This document shows, piece by piece, positions 37,870 to 47,853 of a DNA stretch of 64,000 nucleotides. The number at the start of each line of letters is the position of its first letter. The stretch's first letter is position 1. A program made the translations under genes and the position numbers. The notes beneath the pieces were generated by a model, which worked only from the letters and a program-made list of their open reading frames with translations, was not told where the DNA came from and searched no databases. Source of the DNA: an uncultured Alphaproteobacteria bacterium (GTDB lineage Bacteria; Pseudomonadota; Alphaproteobacteria; HIMB59; GCA-002718135); assembly GCA_902515745.1 (NCBI GenBank), contig CABXWB010000001.1, positions 124,001-188,000 of the forward strand, written 5' to 3'.

Positions 37870-38877
37870 TTATGTTCTGGTTGCAAGTTGTCTTCTTAGG
37901 ACATCAATATAAACCGCCAAAATAATAATTGACCCAATAAGAACTTGTTGCCAGAAAACACTAACATTCATTAAATTAAGACCATTTCGCAGTATACCCA
38001 TAATCATAACTCCAGCAAATACCCCTAATACCGTTCCTCTGCCTCCAAAGAAACTTGCTCCACCTATGATGACTGCAGCAATAGCATCTAACTCAGATTG
38101 CAGACCAGCGTTAGGATAGGCTGAATTAGTTCTTCCTGCTAAAATTAAACCACCGATTCCCGCTAAGAAACCACATAAAGTGTAAACAATTATCAAAATT
38201 CGATCAACATTAATTCCTGCTGCTCTTGCTGCGCCAGGGTTGCCTCCAATAGCATATATCCATTTCCCAATTCTAGTATGATTTAAGAAAACCCAGAAGA
38301 TAAAAAATATAACAATCATTAAAATCAAACTAGTAGGTATATACTCTCTGGCCCCTTCTCCAAAAAAAGCATCGAGTTTAATTTTACCATTCCCAATTAC
38401 TCTTATTTGTTCAGCAAATCCTGTAATTGGAACACCACCAGAAATTAAATTTCCTATTCCTCTAAAAATATACAGAGTGCCAAGCGTCATTATAAAAGGG
38501 TGAGGCATGCGAAGAAGTGTTATTCCGATACCATTGAACATACCGCATAAAAATCCTATTGCAGGAGCAACTAACATAACAACATACCATGGCATTCCAG
38601 CTTTTGATGCAATCGCAAGTCCCATCAAGGATAACATGATAATCGATCCAACTGATAAATCTATACCTGCAGTAACAATAACCATGAAGACTCCAAGTGC
38701 CAACATCGACTGCCAAGAAACTTGTTTAAAAATATTTGTTACATTTCTCCATGATAAAAAAACATCTGGCTGCAATAAATGTAGAACTGCAATCATTATT
38801 AAAATAAGTAATAATATTCCATATCTTTCAAAAAATGGAATGAGTCTTACAAATAGAGATTCTTGATTTTTATCCAT
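37870..38877 (-). CDS. Sugar ABC transporter permease (CUT2, RbsC-like)
   Basis: TAGIDLSVGSIIML, AAVIIGGASFFGGRGTVLGVFAGVMIMGILRNGLNL. Confidence 0.93.
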   Translation of the reverse strand: MDKNQESLFVRLIPFFERYGILLLILIMIAVLHLLQPDVFLSWRNVTNIFKQVSWQSMLALGVFMVIVTAGIDLSVGSIIMLSLMGLAIASKAGMPWYVVMLVAPAIGFLCGMFNGIGITLLRMPHPFIMTLGTLYIFRGIGNLISGGVPITGFAEQIRVIGNGKIKLDAFFGEGAREYIPTSLILMIVIFFIFWVFLNHTRIGKWIYAIGGNPGAARAAGINVDRILIIVYTLCGFLAGIGGLILAGRTNSAYPNAGLQSELDAIAAVIIGGASFFGGRGTVLGVFAGVMIMGILRNGLNLMNVSVFWQQVLIGSIIILAVYIDVLRRQLATRT

Positions 38878-39623
38878 TAGTCTTTCTTACCCATTATCCA
38901 GCCAATGACTTCATCTCTTGAAGTATTTTTTAATTCAGATTCTGCAAAATTTGTTCCTTGAAATAATGCCATTACTCGATCACAGACTGTGAATATATCA
39001 TCCATTCTATGGCTAATTACAATTACGCTAACACCTAATTTTTTTAAGTTTAAAATTAAATCTAAAACTTTTCCAACTTCCTTGACTGCAAGTGCTGCTG
39101 TTGGCTCATCCATTAAAACAATTTTTGCATTGAAGGCTGTTGCCCTTGCAATAGCCACGGCTTGTCTTTGTCCCCCAGATAATTCTTCAACCTTCTGATC
39201 GGCACTTTTTACATTTATTTTTAATTTTGCTAAATGCTCTTCAGTTAATTGTTTTCTTTTTTTATGATCTAAAAAATTAAAAGGACCGACTTTTCTCGTT
39301 GGCTCTCTTCCTAAAAAAATATTATCTCCAATAGGAAGATTTCCTGCAAGTGCTAAATCTTGATAGACCATTTCTAAGCCTAAATTTTGAGAGTCTCTTG
39401 GGCTACTTAATGTAACTTTTTCTTTATCAAAAAAAAGTGATCCTTCACTAGGCTTGTACAAACCCGATAAAACTTTCATCAATGTTGATTTACCAGCACC
39501 ATTATCACCAACTACACCCAGAACCTCACCTTTATTCAATTGAAGATTTACGTTTTCAAGAGCTGTTATAGTACCAAAAAATTTTGAAACTGATTTTGCT
39601 TCTAGCACTAATTGATCAGACAT
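38877..39623 (-). CDS. Sugar ABC transporter ATPase (CUT2-like, single ABC domain)
   Basis: Walker A GDNGAGKST, LSGGQRQAVAIARA, LMDEPTAALAV. Confidence 0.93.
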   Translation of the reverse strand: MSDQLVLEAKSVSKFFGTITALENVNLQLNKGEVLGVVGDNGAGKSTLMKVLSGLYKPSEGSLFFDKEKVTLSSPRDSQNLGLEMVYQDLALAGNLPIGDNIFLGREPTRKVGPFNFLDHKKRKQLTEEHLAKLKINVKSADQKVEELSGGQRQAVAIARATAFNAKIVLMDEPTAALAVKEVGKVLDLILNLKKLGVSVIVISHRMDDIFTVCDRVMALFQGTNFAESELKNTSRDEVIGWIMGKKD

Positions 39624-39644
39624 AATTGTGTTTTTAAATAAATT

Positions 39645-40673
39645 TTAATTAATATCAACTGGTTTTGATCGTAAAAATTTAACAGATTCCCTCTCTGCTT
39701 TTTTACACAAACGTGGAGGTAACCCTTTAGAAATTAGTTTCAAATCTTGAATAACTAATTCTCCCATTTCTTTAAACGCAGAATCTAAAGCACCAGCTCT
39801 ATGAGGTGAGAAAATAACATTTTTAAGTTTTCTTAGTTTATGATTTTTTGGAAAAGGCTCTTGAGGAAAAACATCTATTGCTGCAAACACATTTCTGTTT
39901 TTTAAAAATGTATAAAAATTATCAAAATTTATTATCGCTGCTCTACTCATTAACACAATCACCGAACCATTTTTTATTAGTTTTAACTTTGATGTATTTA
40001 TCATTGATTGATTGGATGAAGTAATAGATGCTAAAACATATATAACATCTGATTTTTTTAGTAATGTGTTAAGATTATTTGGTTTAACATCAAATCTCTC
40101 AATTTCTTTATTAGGAACCCAAGGATCATATGCAACTATATTCTTAGAAAATACCCTTAAATGAGGAGTTAACGATTTTGCAAGATCTCCAAAACCAATT
40201 AAACCAAATGTTTTATTTTTTAATAAAAAATTTTTTTGACTAATTGCTCCTCCATATTTTTCTTTACTTATAACAAAGTCTGAATGAGCAATATGAATAC
40301 TCCTAGCAATAGATAAAGTAAGCCCCAAAGCCATTTCTGCAACTGGTTGAGCAAATACAGGAGAAGTTGCAAGAACGTGTATTCCATTATTAAAACAATA
40401 TTCATAATCCATATTATCCATGAAATTACTTTCAACATTAAATATGGCTTTAAGCTTTATTGATTTAGAAATTAACGAAGTGGGTAAATTAGGTTGGCCA
40501 AAAATATATTCTGTATTTGGTAAATTTTTTTCATAAAAATTTTTTTTATTTTTTTTTGGAGCAACAACTAGGTTAAAGTTTTGTTTTAGATATTTTAAAT
40601 TTGAGTCAGAAAATATTAAATCCATTGTCCTTGGATATGGATCCACAAGAATAACAGGTTTTTTTTTACGCAT
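39645..40673 (-). CDS. D-isomer-specific 2-hydroxyacid dehydrogenase family
   Basis: Rossmann GLIGFGDLAKSL; Arg in LMSRAAIINF; Glu in FPQEP; His in SPHRAG. Confidence 0.88.
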   Translation of the reverse strand: MRKKKPVILVDPYPRTMDLIFSDSNLKYLKQNFNLVVAPKKNKKNFYEKNLPNTEYIFGQPNLPTSLISKSIKLKAIFNVESNFMDNMDYEYCFNNGIHVLATSPVFAQPVAEMALGLTLSIARSIHIAHSDFVISKEKYGGAISQKNFLLKNKTFGLIGFGDLAKSLTPHLRVFSKNIVAYDPWVPNKEIERFDVKPNNLNTLLKKSDVIYVLASITSSNQSMINTSKLKLIKNGSVIVLMSRAAIINFDNFYTFLKNRNVFAAIDVFPQEPFPKNHKLRKLKNVIFSPHRAGALDSAFKEMGELVIQDLKLISKGLPPRLCKKAERESVKFLRSKPVDIN

Positions 40674-40710
40674 ATTTAAATTTTTTTATTTTAAAAAATT
40701 TTAAAATTAC

Positions 40711-42555
40711 TTAAACACCTTTTCGTTGTTTATTTTTTCCATCTATAAATTCTTCATAAGCAGCTTTATTTTCTTTTGTGGAAGAAACCTGAAGTGTTGG
40801 ACTGTCCCAAAAAGCTGTACCTTCTAACCATTCATACCCATCTGTTTTCATTGAAATTACGTATGTTTTATCAGATGCTTTAGCTCTTTTAAAAGCAGCT
40901 TCTAATTCTGAGGTAGACTTTACAGTTTCAGCATTTGCACCCATACTTTTTGCATGAGCCTCGAAGTCAACAAACTGAAGGTTAGTAGCTCCAGCAGCAT
41001 TTAAATTACAAAGGTATTCTTTACCTCCTTTTGCAAGTTGAAGTCTGTTAATAACCATATGACCACCATTATCACATACTACAATGATCAATTTTTTATC
41101 ATATAAAACTGAGCTATAAATATCACTGTTTTGAAGAAGATAAGATCCGTCTCCAACAAATACGACAACATCCTGGTCAGGTTTTGCCATTTTAATTCCT
41201 AAGGCACCTGATATTTCATATCCCATACAACTAAAACCCCATTCAGTTTCAAAAGTATTAATTTCTTTTGGTTTCCAAATTTGAACAACTTCTCCAACTA
41301 ATCCACCAGCTGCTGTTACAACAATGTCAGAAGGGTCGGAGTTTCTATAGACGGCTCCTACTGCATGAGCATATGATGGTAATTCTTGATTTGTTGGTCC
41401 ACTTTCTTTAGCAACATATTCTTCCCATTTATTTTTTTCTTCAATTGCTCTTTGATACCAACCATTAGGAGCTTTCCAATCCCCTAAAGCTTTTGATAAT
41501 TCCTTTAATCCAATTTTTGCATCACTTACTACAGGAAAAGCTCGATGTTTAACTGTATCAAATCTCGATGTATTAACTGATACAAGTTTAAAATTTTCAT
41601 TTTGAAAATTTGTCCAAGATGCAGTTGTAAAATCTGCCAATTTAGTACCGATTGCTAAAGCTAGGTCTGTATCTCTGGATAAATTATTTGCTGATCCTTC
41701 ACCCAAGCCTCCAGTAGCACCTATGTAATAAGGATCATCTTTATGCATACAGCCGATTCCCATGACTGTTGCAATAACAGGAATATTGTGTTTTTTTGCA
41801 AAAGAAGAAATTTCCTCCTCAGCTTCAGAATATAATACGCCACCGCCAGAAATAATAATTGGTTGTTTTGAATTTTTTAAATTTTCGGCAGCAATATTAA
41901 TTTGTTTAGGATCAGGATGAATAGTTCTTATCTCATGAATAATTTCTTCAAAAAAAATCTCAGGGTATTCATATGCCTCACCTTGAACATCTTGCGACAT
42001 CGAAATTACAGCTGGTCCACAGTCAGATGGATCGAGCATTGTATTTATTGCTTGTGGTAAAGAAGATAAAATCTGCTCTGGTCTTGTGATTCTATCAAAG
42101 TATCTAGATACAGATCTAAAAGCATCATTTTGTGTTTCAGAAGGAGAGTTAAAATGCTCAACTTGTTGTAAAACTGGATCAGGAAATCTACTTGAAAAAG
42201 TATCACCAGGTAAAAGTAAAATTGGAAGTCTGTTACTTAAAGCTACTGCAGAGGCTGTAACCATATTTGTTGCACCAGGTCCTACTGAAGAAGTTGCAAC
42301 AAATATTTGTTTCCTGCGTTTTGCTCTTGAATAGGCAATACCCGTTAGGGCCATATTTTGTTCATGATGTCCTCTATATGCTGGTAAATCATTTTGAAAT
42401 TCTTCCATCGCTTGACCAATGCACGCAACATTACCATGTCCATAAATTCCAAATGCTCCAGGGAATAATGGTTCTTTTTTTCCATTAATCAAAATTTTTT
42501 GGACAGTTAAATACTTAATTAATGCATGGGAGCATGACATTTTTATGGTTTTCAT
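40711..42555 (-). CDS. iolD: ThDP-dependent enzyme, IolD-like (trihydroxycyclohexane-1,2-dione hydrolase)
   Basis: FPGAFGIYGHGNVACIGQAMEEF...YRGHHEQNMA...FVGDGSYLLQNSDIYSSV...NGGHMVINRLQ. Confidence 0.85.
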   Translation of the reverse strand: MKTIKMSCSHALIKYLTVQKILINGKKEPLFPGAFGIYGHGNVACIGQAMEEFQNDLPAYRGHHEQNMALTGIAYSRAKRRKQIFVATSSVGPGATNMVTASAVALSNRLPILLLPGDTFSSRFPDPVLQQVEHFNSPSETQNDAFRSVSRYFDRITRPEQILSSLPQAINTMLDPSDCGPAVISMSQDVQGEAYEYPEIFFEEIIHEIRTIHPDPKQINIAAENLKNSKQPIIISGGGVLYSEAEEEISSFAKKHNIPVIATVMGIGCMHKDDPYYIGATGGLGEGSANNLSRDTDLALAIGTKLADFTTASWTNFQNENFKLVSVNTSRFDTVKHRAFPVVSDAKIGLKELSKALGDWKAPNGWYQRAIEEKNKWEEYVAKESGPTNQELPSYAHAVGAVYRNSDPSDIVVTAAGGLVGEVVQIWKPKEINTFETEWGFSCMGYEISGALGIKMAKPDQDVVVFVGDGSYLLQNSDIYSSVLYDKKLIIVVCDNGGHMVINRLQLAKGGKEYLCNLNAAGATNLQFVDFEAHAKSMGANAETVKSTSELEAAFKRAKASDKTYVISMKTDGYEWLEGTAFWDSPTLQVSSTKENKAAYEEFIDGKNKQRKGV

Positions 42556-42652
42556 AATTTCCTCAAACTTATAAAATTATCATATTACATAAAGGAAAAA
42601 TTTAAAGAGTTAAACAATGTATTTTTTTAATTTTTTATAATATAAAATCACA

Positions 42653-43618
42653 ATGAAAGTAGGAATTGTAGGAGATATTCATCCAAGTGGGTATGAATTT
42701 TTTGATAAAAATAATATTGAGTATTTCGTAACAAATAACATAGAAGAAAATAATTTAACTAAGGAATTATCAGATGTCGATGGGATAATTATCCGAACAG
42801 CAGAATTAAATGAAAATATTCTTTCAAAAAGTCAAAACCTTAAAATTGTAGCAAGACATGGAGTAGGTTATGACAATGTTGACACAGAATATTTAAATAA
42901 AAACAAAATCGCTATGGCAATTACTGGTAGAGCAAATGCAGTAAGTGTAGCTGAGCATGTGATGACAATGATGTTAAATCTTACAAAAAATATTTCTAAA
43001 TCTGATAAACTAATACGAGATAATAAATTTAAAGAAAAAGCAAATTTACCAAATTTTTTTGAACTCTATAATAAAAAAATTCTAATAATGGGTTTTGGAA
43101 GAATAGGAAAGGCTCTTGCAAAAAGATGTTTAGGGTTTGATATGGAAATATTTGTTCATGACCCATTTATTAGTGAAAATGAAATTACAAGTAATAATTG
43201 TATTCCAATAAATAAAGATGAAGGTTTTAAAATTGCTGATTACATCAGTATCCATCTACCTCTAAACGATAAAACAAAAAATTTAATTTCTTCAAATGAA
43301 TTCAAAATTTTCAAATCTAATTTAATATTAATTAACACAGCTCGAGGAGGTATTATTAATGAAGATGATTTATTTGATGCATTAAATAATAATAGAATAT
43401 TTGGGGCAGGAATTGATGTCTTTGAACAAGAACCTCCCACAAATGATCACAAATTATTTTCATTGGAAAATATTATTTTAACTCCTCATAATGCCGCTCT
43501 TACATTAGAGTGTAGGAAAAGAATGGCTGTTGAATGCTGCGAAAATGTTTTTAACTTTTTATCTAAAAGTAAAAACTTAATAGAAAGTAATATAATTAAT
43601 TTGGATATATTAAGTTAA
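42653..43618 (+). CDS. D-3-phosphoglycerate dehydrogenase-like 2-hydroxyacid dehydrogenase
   Basis: VARHGVGYDNVD, GFGRIGKALAKR, NTARGGIINEDDL, EPPTNDHKLF. Confidence 0.9.
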   Translation: MKVGIVGDIHPSGYEFFDKNNIEYFVTNNIEENNLTKELSDVDGIIIRTAELNENILSKSQNLKIVARHGVGYDNVDTEYLNKNKIAMAITGRANAVSVAEHVMTMMLNLTKNISKSDKLIRDNKFKEKANLPNFFELYNKKILIMGFGRIGKALAKRCLGFDMEIFVHDPFISENEITSNNCIPINKDEGFKIADYISIHLPLNDKTKNLISSNEFKIFKSNLILINTARGGIINEDDLFDALNNNRIFGAGIDVFEQEPPTNDHKLFSLENIILTPHNAALTLECRKRMAVECCENVFNFLSKSKNLIESNIINLDILS

Positions 43619-43935
43619 AGATTTAGGTAAAGATTTCCATCCTCTTCGGTGACATCATATATCCTTAATGGATTTTGATCTAAATCTGTAATAGGATCTC
43701 CAGAGACAATACTAAATTTATTTCCACAAGATGGACATTCAAGTTCTTCGGCTTCAATGCTTGCTTCACTTAATAGAGATCTTTCCGCACATGGACAATT
43801 ACCTTCAGTTGCAAAAAAACCTGATTCAATTCTATAAATTGCATAATTAACATCTTCATGTTCAAAATTCTCAACTGAACCAACATCTATATCATCAACT
43901 TCTCCTATAAAAATTGGTTCGATTTCATCATTCAT
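43615..43935 (-). CDS. Rieske-like small ferredoxin with CPC...CPSC in place of CPH...CPxH
   Basis: Rieske-type length and layout (GNCPCAERSLLSEASIEAEELECPSCGNKFSIVSGDP); both canonical His positions read as Cys when checked at codon level (tgt). Confidence 0.75.
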   Translation of the reverse strand: MNDEIEPIFIGEVDDIDVGSVENFEHEDVNYAIYRIESGFFATEGNCPCAERSLLSEASIEAEELECPSCGNKFSIVSGDPITDLDQNPLRIYDVTEEDGNLYLNL

Positions 43936-43995
43936 AAAAAAATTGTAAAATAAAATTTAACTAGAATAAATAATTTTTTTTAAAAAATTGTGAAT

Positions 43996-45150
43996 TTATC
44001 TGAATTTTAGATTTTTTCTTGTTAGCTCTTTTACGTTAGAAACACCCATTAATTTCATATCTCTTTCAATTTCACTGCGTAAATTGGACAAACTTTTTTC
44101 AACACCCTTTTGACCACCAGCAGCAAGAGCATATAAATACATTCTTCCTCCAGAACAGGCTTTGGCACCTAGAGATAACGCTTTTAAAACATGAGTACCT
44201 CTTCTAATACCACCTTCACAGATAACATCTATTTTATCTCCAACAGCATCTACAATTTCAGCAAGTTGATCGAATGGTGATCTTGAGCCATCTAATTGCC
44301 TTCCCCCGTGGTTAGAAATCATTATTGCTGATGCTCCAACATCTACAGCTTTTTTAGCATCATCTACTGACATTATTCCTTTGATAGCAAATTGACGTCC
44401 CCAGTCTTGATTAATTTTTTCAATATCTTTCCAACTTAATGAGTTATCAAGCATTTTTGTAAAGTAGTCACCAATAGTCGTCATTACAGTTGTGCCTTCG
44501 TTTATATGATCTTTTAGATTGCTCAACTCCCATTTTGGTTTTGTAAAATAATCTATTGCCCATTTTGGATGAACCATAAAACTTGCAACACTATTTAGTT
44601 TTAGTTTCATAGGAATAGTAAAACCGGTATATAAATCTCTTTCACGATTTCCACCAACTGCAGTATCTACAGTTACAGCCATTGCTTCAAAATTGGATTC
44701 CTTACACCTTTCTATTAGAGCTTTATTTAACCCTTTATCTTTATGAACATATAATTGAAATAATTTTGGTGTTTTTACTAAATTTGATATTTCTTCAATG
44801 CTAGCAGTTCCTAAAGATGAAATTCCGAACATTGTTCCAAATTTTTCAGCCGCTTTAGCAACACCAATCTCTCCCTCGTAATGAAATAGTCTTTGAAGAG
44901 CAGTCGGCGCACAATACAATGGCATATCTAATTTTTGACCCATTACTGTGGTCGACATGTCTACTTTATCAACACCACTTAAAACATTGGGAATTAAATC
45001 GCACTGCTCATAAGCATCAGTATTTCTTTTATAAGTTATTTCATCATCAGCAGCGCCGTCAATATAGTGAAAAATAGGACTGGGTAATCTTTTTTTTGCT
45101 AAGTTTCTAAAGTCTTTAACGTTGTGACAATTATTTATACTTCCAAACAT
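43996..45150 (-). CDS. FMN-dependent alpha-hydroxyacid dehydrogenase (L-lactate dehydrogenase LldD-like)
   Basis: IMISNHGGRQLDGSRSPFDQL, EGGIRRGTHVLKALSLGAKA. Confidence 0.9.
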   Translation of the reverse strand: MFGSINNCHNVKDFRNLAKKRLPSPIFHYIDGAADDEITYKRNTDAYEQCDLIPNVLSGVDKVDMSTTVMGQKLDMPLYCAPTALQRLFHYEGEIGVAKAAEKFGTMFGISSLGTASIEEISNLVKTPKLFQLYVHKDKGLNKALIERCKESNFEAMAVTVDTAVGGNRERDLYTGFTIPMKLKLNSVASFMVHPKWAIDYFTKPKWELSNLKDHINEGTTVMTTIGDYFTKMLDNSLSWKDIEKINQDWGRQFAIKGIMSVDDAKKAVDVGASAIMISNHGGRQLDGSRSPFDQLAEIVDAVGDKIDVICEGGIRRGTHVLKALSLGAKACSGGRMYLYALAAGGQKGVEKSLSNLRSEIERDMKLMGVSNVKELTRKNLKFR

Positions 45151-45998
45151 TATGCTTGAATAGTTTTTTGAGTTTGTTCTCCTAAACCTTCAATACCAAG
45201 TTTCATCACATCACCTGCTTTTAAAAAAACTTGTGGGTTCATTCCCATTCCAACCCCAGGGGGTGTTCCGGTCGAAATAATATCACCTGGTTGCAATGAC
45301 ATAAACTGACTTAAATAGCTGATTAAAAAATTTACTCCGTAAACCATCGTATTAGTAGACCCATCCTGCATTCTTTTACCGTTAACATCAAGCCACATTT
45401 TTAAATTTTGTGGATCTGGAACTTCATCAGTAGTTACAAGGTAAGGACCTATTGGACCAAAAGTATCACAAGATTTGCCTTTCACCCATTGACCTGAATG
45501 TTCTATTTGAAACTCTCTTTCACTTAAATCATTGACAACACAATATCCAGCAATGTGAGACTGTGATTCACTTTCAGAAATATATTTTGCCTCTTTTCCT
45601 ATAATAACTCCGAGCTCAACTTCCCAATCTGATTTAACTGATTTTTTGGGTATTTCTACATCATCATTTGGGCCAATAACTGCACTTGTTGCTTTAGCGA
45701 ATATGATAGGTTCCGGTGGTACTTTTTGGCCTGTTTCCTCTGCGTGATCAGAATAATTAAGACCAATACATATAAATTTTCCAATGCTATCTTTAGAAAC
45801 ACAAGGTGCAAACCCATCATTCATTTCAACTAAAGGTAAAGATGTAAGGTCAGTTTTTTTTACTTCATTAAGTTTGTCTATAGTTACGTTTTTGTTATCC
45901 CAATCTTTTACTAAAGAAGAAGCGTCACGAATATTGCCTTCTTGATCAAGTAATCCAGGTTTTATTTCTTTACCAATTCTGAATCTCAAAATTTTCAT
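45150..45998 (-). CDS. Fumarylacetoacetate hydrolase family, 2,4-diketo-3-deoxy-L-fuconate hydrolase-like
   Basis: MKILRFRIGKEIKPGLLDQEGNIRDAS; CIGLNYSDHAEE; WEVELGVIIG; TGTPPGVGMG. ATG 45998 preferred to ORF start 46010. Confidence 0.8.
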   Translation of the reverse strand: MKILRFRIGKEIKPGLLDQEGNIRDASSLVKDWDNKNVTIDKLNEVKKTDLTSLPLVEMNDGFAPCVSKDSIGKFICIGLNYSDHAEETGQKVPPEPIIFAKATSAVIGPNDDVEIPKKSVKSDWEVELGVIIGKEAKYISESESQSHIAGYCVVNDLSEREFQIEHSGQWVKGKSCDTFGPIGPYLVTTDEVPDPQNLKMWLDVNGKRMQDGSTNTMVYGVNFLISYLSQFMSLQPGDIISTGTPPGVGMGMNPQVFLKAGDVMKLGIEGLGEQTQKTIQA

Positions 45999-46735
45999 TA
46001 TAAAGTCCATCCTCCATCAATTAAATTTAAAGTGCCAGTAACAAAATCTGATTCATCACTTGCTAAATATGTTGCAAGAGATGCAATTTCTTCTGGCTGT
46101 GCTAATCTTCCCATAGCCTGCCTAGCAATAAAATCTGACCGTGCCTTTTTTGGATCCTCAGCCATATTAACTCTACCCTCCCAAGAAGGTGTTTCAACAG
46201 TTCCTGGTAAAATGGCGTTACAGCGAATACCGTCTTTGACGTGATCAATGGCTATAGCTTTTACAAATCCGTTGAGTGCAGCTTTGGTTGTGCCATAGAT
46301 AAATCTATTAGGAGCACCTTTTACATTTGAAGCAGCAGAGGAAACAATAACGATACTTCCTTTTTTCTTTTTAAGCATTTTTGGTAAGAGATTATGAGTC
46401 ATTAAATATGCAGAAAAAACATTTACATTTATTGATCTTGAAAATTCATTTTCATCACAATCAAGAATGGTACCATGATGAACAAAACCCACAGCATGAA
46501 ATAAAACATCTATCTTATCTACAGTTGAACAAAAAGCCTCAACCTCATTTTTATTCGTAGCATCTAATTTAATGATTTGAATATTATTATTTTCTTTTTT
46601 TAAATCTTTGAGCGTATCTTCATTAATATCAGTTGCTAATACTGAAGCTCCCTCATTTGCAAATCTCAATGCTGTGGCTTTTCCTATTCCTTGAGCAGCG
46701 GCAGTAACAATAATATTTTTTTTATCTAGTCTCAT
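45998..46735 (-). CDS. Short-chain dehydrogenase/reductase (2-keto-3-deoxy-L-fuconate dehydrogenase-like)
   Basis: TAAAQGIGKATA, YGTTKAALNGF, CNAILPGTVETPSWEGR. Confidence 0.82.
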   Translation of the reverse strand: MRLDKKNIIVTAAAQGIGKATALRFANEGASVLATDINEDTLKDLKKENNNIQIIKLDATNKNEVEAFCSTVDKIDVLFHAVGFVHHGTILDCDENEFSRSINVNVFSAYLMTHNLLPKMLKKKKGSIVIVSSAASNVKGAPNRFIYGTTKAALNGFVKAIAIDHVKDGIRCNAILPGTVETPSWEGRVNMAEDPKKARSDFIARQAMGRLAQPEEIASLATYLASDESDFVTGTLNLIDGGWTL

Positions 46736-46869
46736 AAATTGAAAGATTTATTTTTTTTAGCATTAACAGACTTTATTTTGAATTCAACAAATAAACAAGT
46801 GTGCGATATTACTCATTTATAAAATTTATCAATTTTAAATTAGGTAATAATAATTTATTATATATCCAT

Positions 46870-47853
46870 ATGAATTTTCTTTTAACTGGGGGTGCAGGAT
46901 ATATTGGAAGTCATGCAGCTCTTTGTCTGCTGGATGCTGGTCATAATGTTCATATTATCGATAATTTATCTACAGGAGATGAAAAATTAATTCCTAAAGA
47001 GGCAGAATTCACAAGATGTAATATTGACGATGAAGAAAATATTTCAAGTATTTTAAATTCAAATAACTTTGACTTACTAATGCACTTTGCAGGTTTTATA
47101 CAAGTAGAAGAGTCTGTAAAATTTCCTGAAAAGTATTTTAAAAATAATACAGAGAATGCAATTAAACTTTTTAAAATTTGTAAGAAAAATGGTTTGGATA
47201 AAATAGTATTTTCATCAACCGCCGCTGCATACGGATTAGTAGGGGAAAATAAATTAATAGATGAAAGCACAAATTTAAATCCTCAAAATCCTTACGCTGA
47301 GTCAAAGATCAATACTGAAAAATTCTTATTTGAAAATAAAAACAATTTTAAATTTGTTATATTAAGATACTTTAATGTTGCTGGTGCAGACAAAAATTTA
47401 AGGTCTGGGCAAATTTCAAAACGATCTACTCATTTAATTAAAATATTATCCGAGGTTGCTATTGGGAAAAGAGATCATATCGAAATTTATGGTAATGATT
47501 ATAATACTCCAGATGGAACAGCTATAAGAGATTATATACACGTCTCAGATCTTGCTGATATTCATCTAGAAGTAGCCAAATATCTAATAGAAAAGTTAGA
47601 ATCTAATTTGTTTAATTGTGGTTATGGAAATGGATTCAGTGTTTTAGATGTTGTAAACACTGCAAATAAAATCTGTCAGAATAAAATTAATTATAAATTT
47701 TCTGAAAGGAGAGACGGAGACGTTGAAATATTAATTGCTGATACTTCAAAAATATCAAAGCATATTCAATGGCAGCCTAAGTATAATGATCTTAAGGAAA
47801 TAATTAATTCATCAATTAAGTGGGAAGAGAAGATAAATGCCAGAAATTCATAA
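46870..47853 (+). CDS. galE: UDP-glucose 4-epimerase
   Basis: MNFLLTGGAGYIGSHAALCLLDAGH; NPYAESKINTEKFL; RYFNVAGAD. ATG 46870 preferred to 46801. Confidence 0.95.
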   Translation: MNFLLTGGAGYIGSHAALCLLDAGHNVHIIDNLSTGDEKLIPKEAEFTRCNIDDEENISSILNSNNFDLLMHFAGFIQVEESVKFPEKYFKNNTENAIKLFKICKKNGLDKIVFSSTAAAYGLVGENKLIDESTNLNPQNPYAESKINTEKFLFENKNNFKFVILRYFNVAGADKNLRSGQISKRSTHLIKILSEVAIGKRDHIEIYGNDYNTPDGTAIRDYIHVSDLADIHLEVAKYLIEKLESNLFNCGYGNGFSVLDVVNTANKICQNKINYKFSERRDGDVEILIADTSKISKHIQWQPKYNDLKEIINSSIKWEEKINARNS

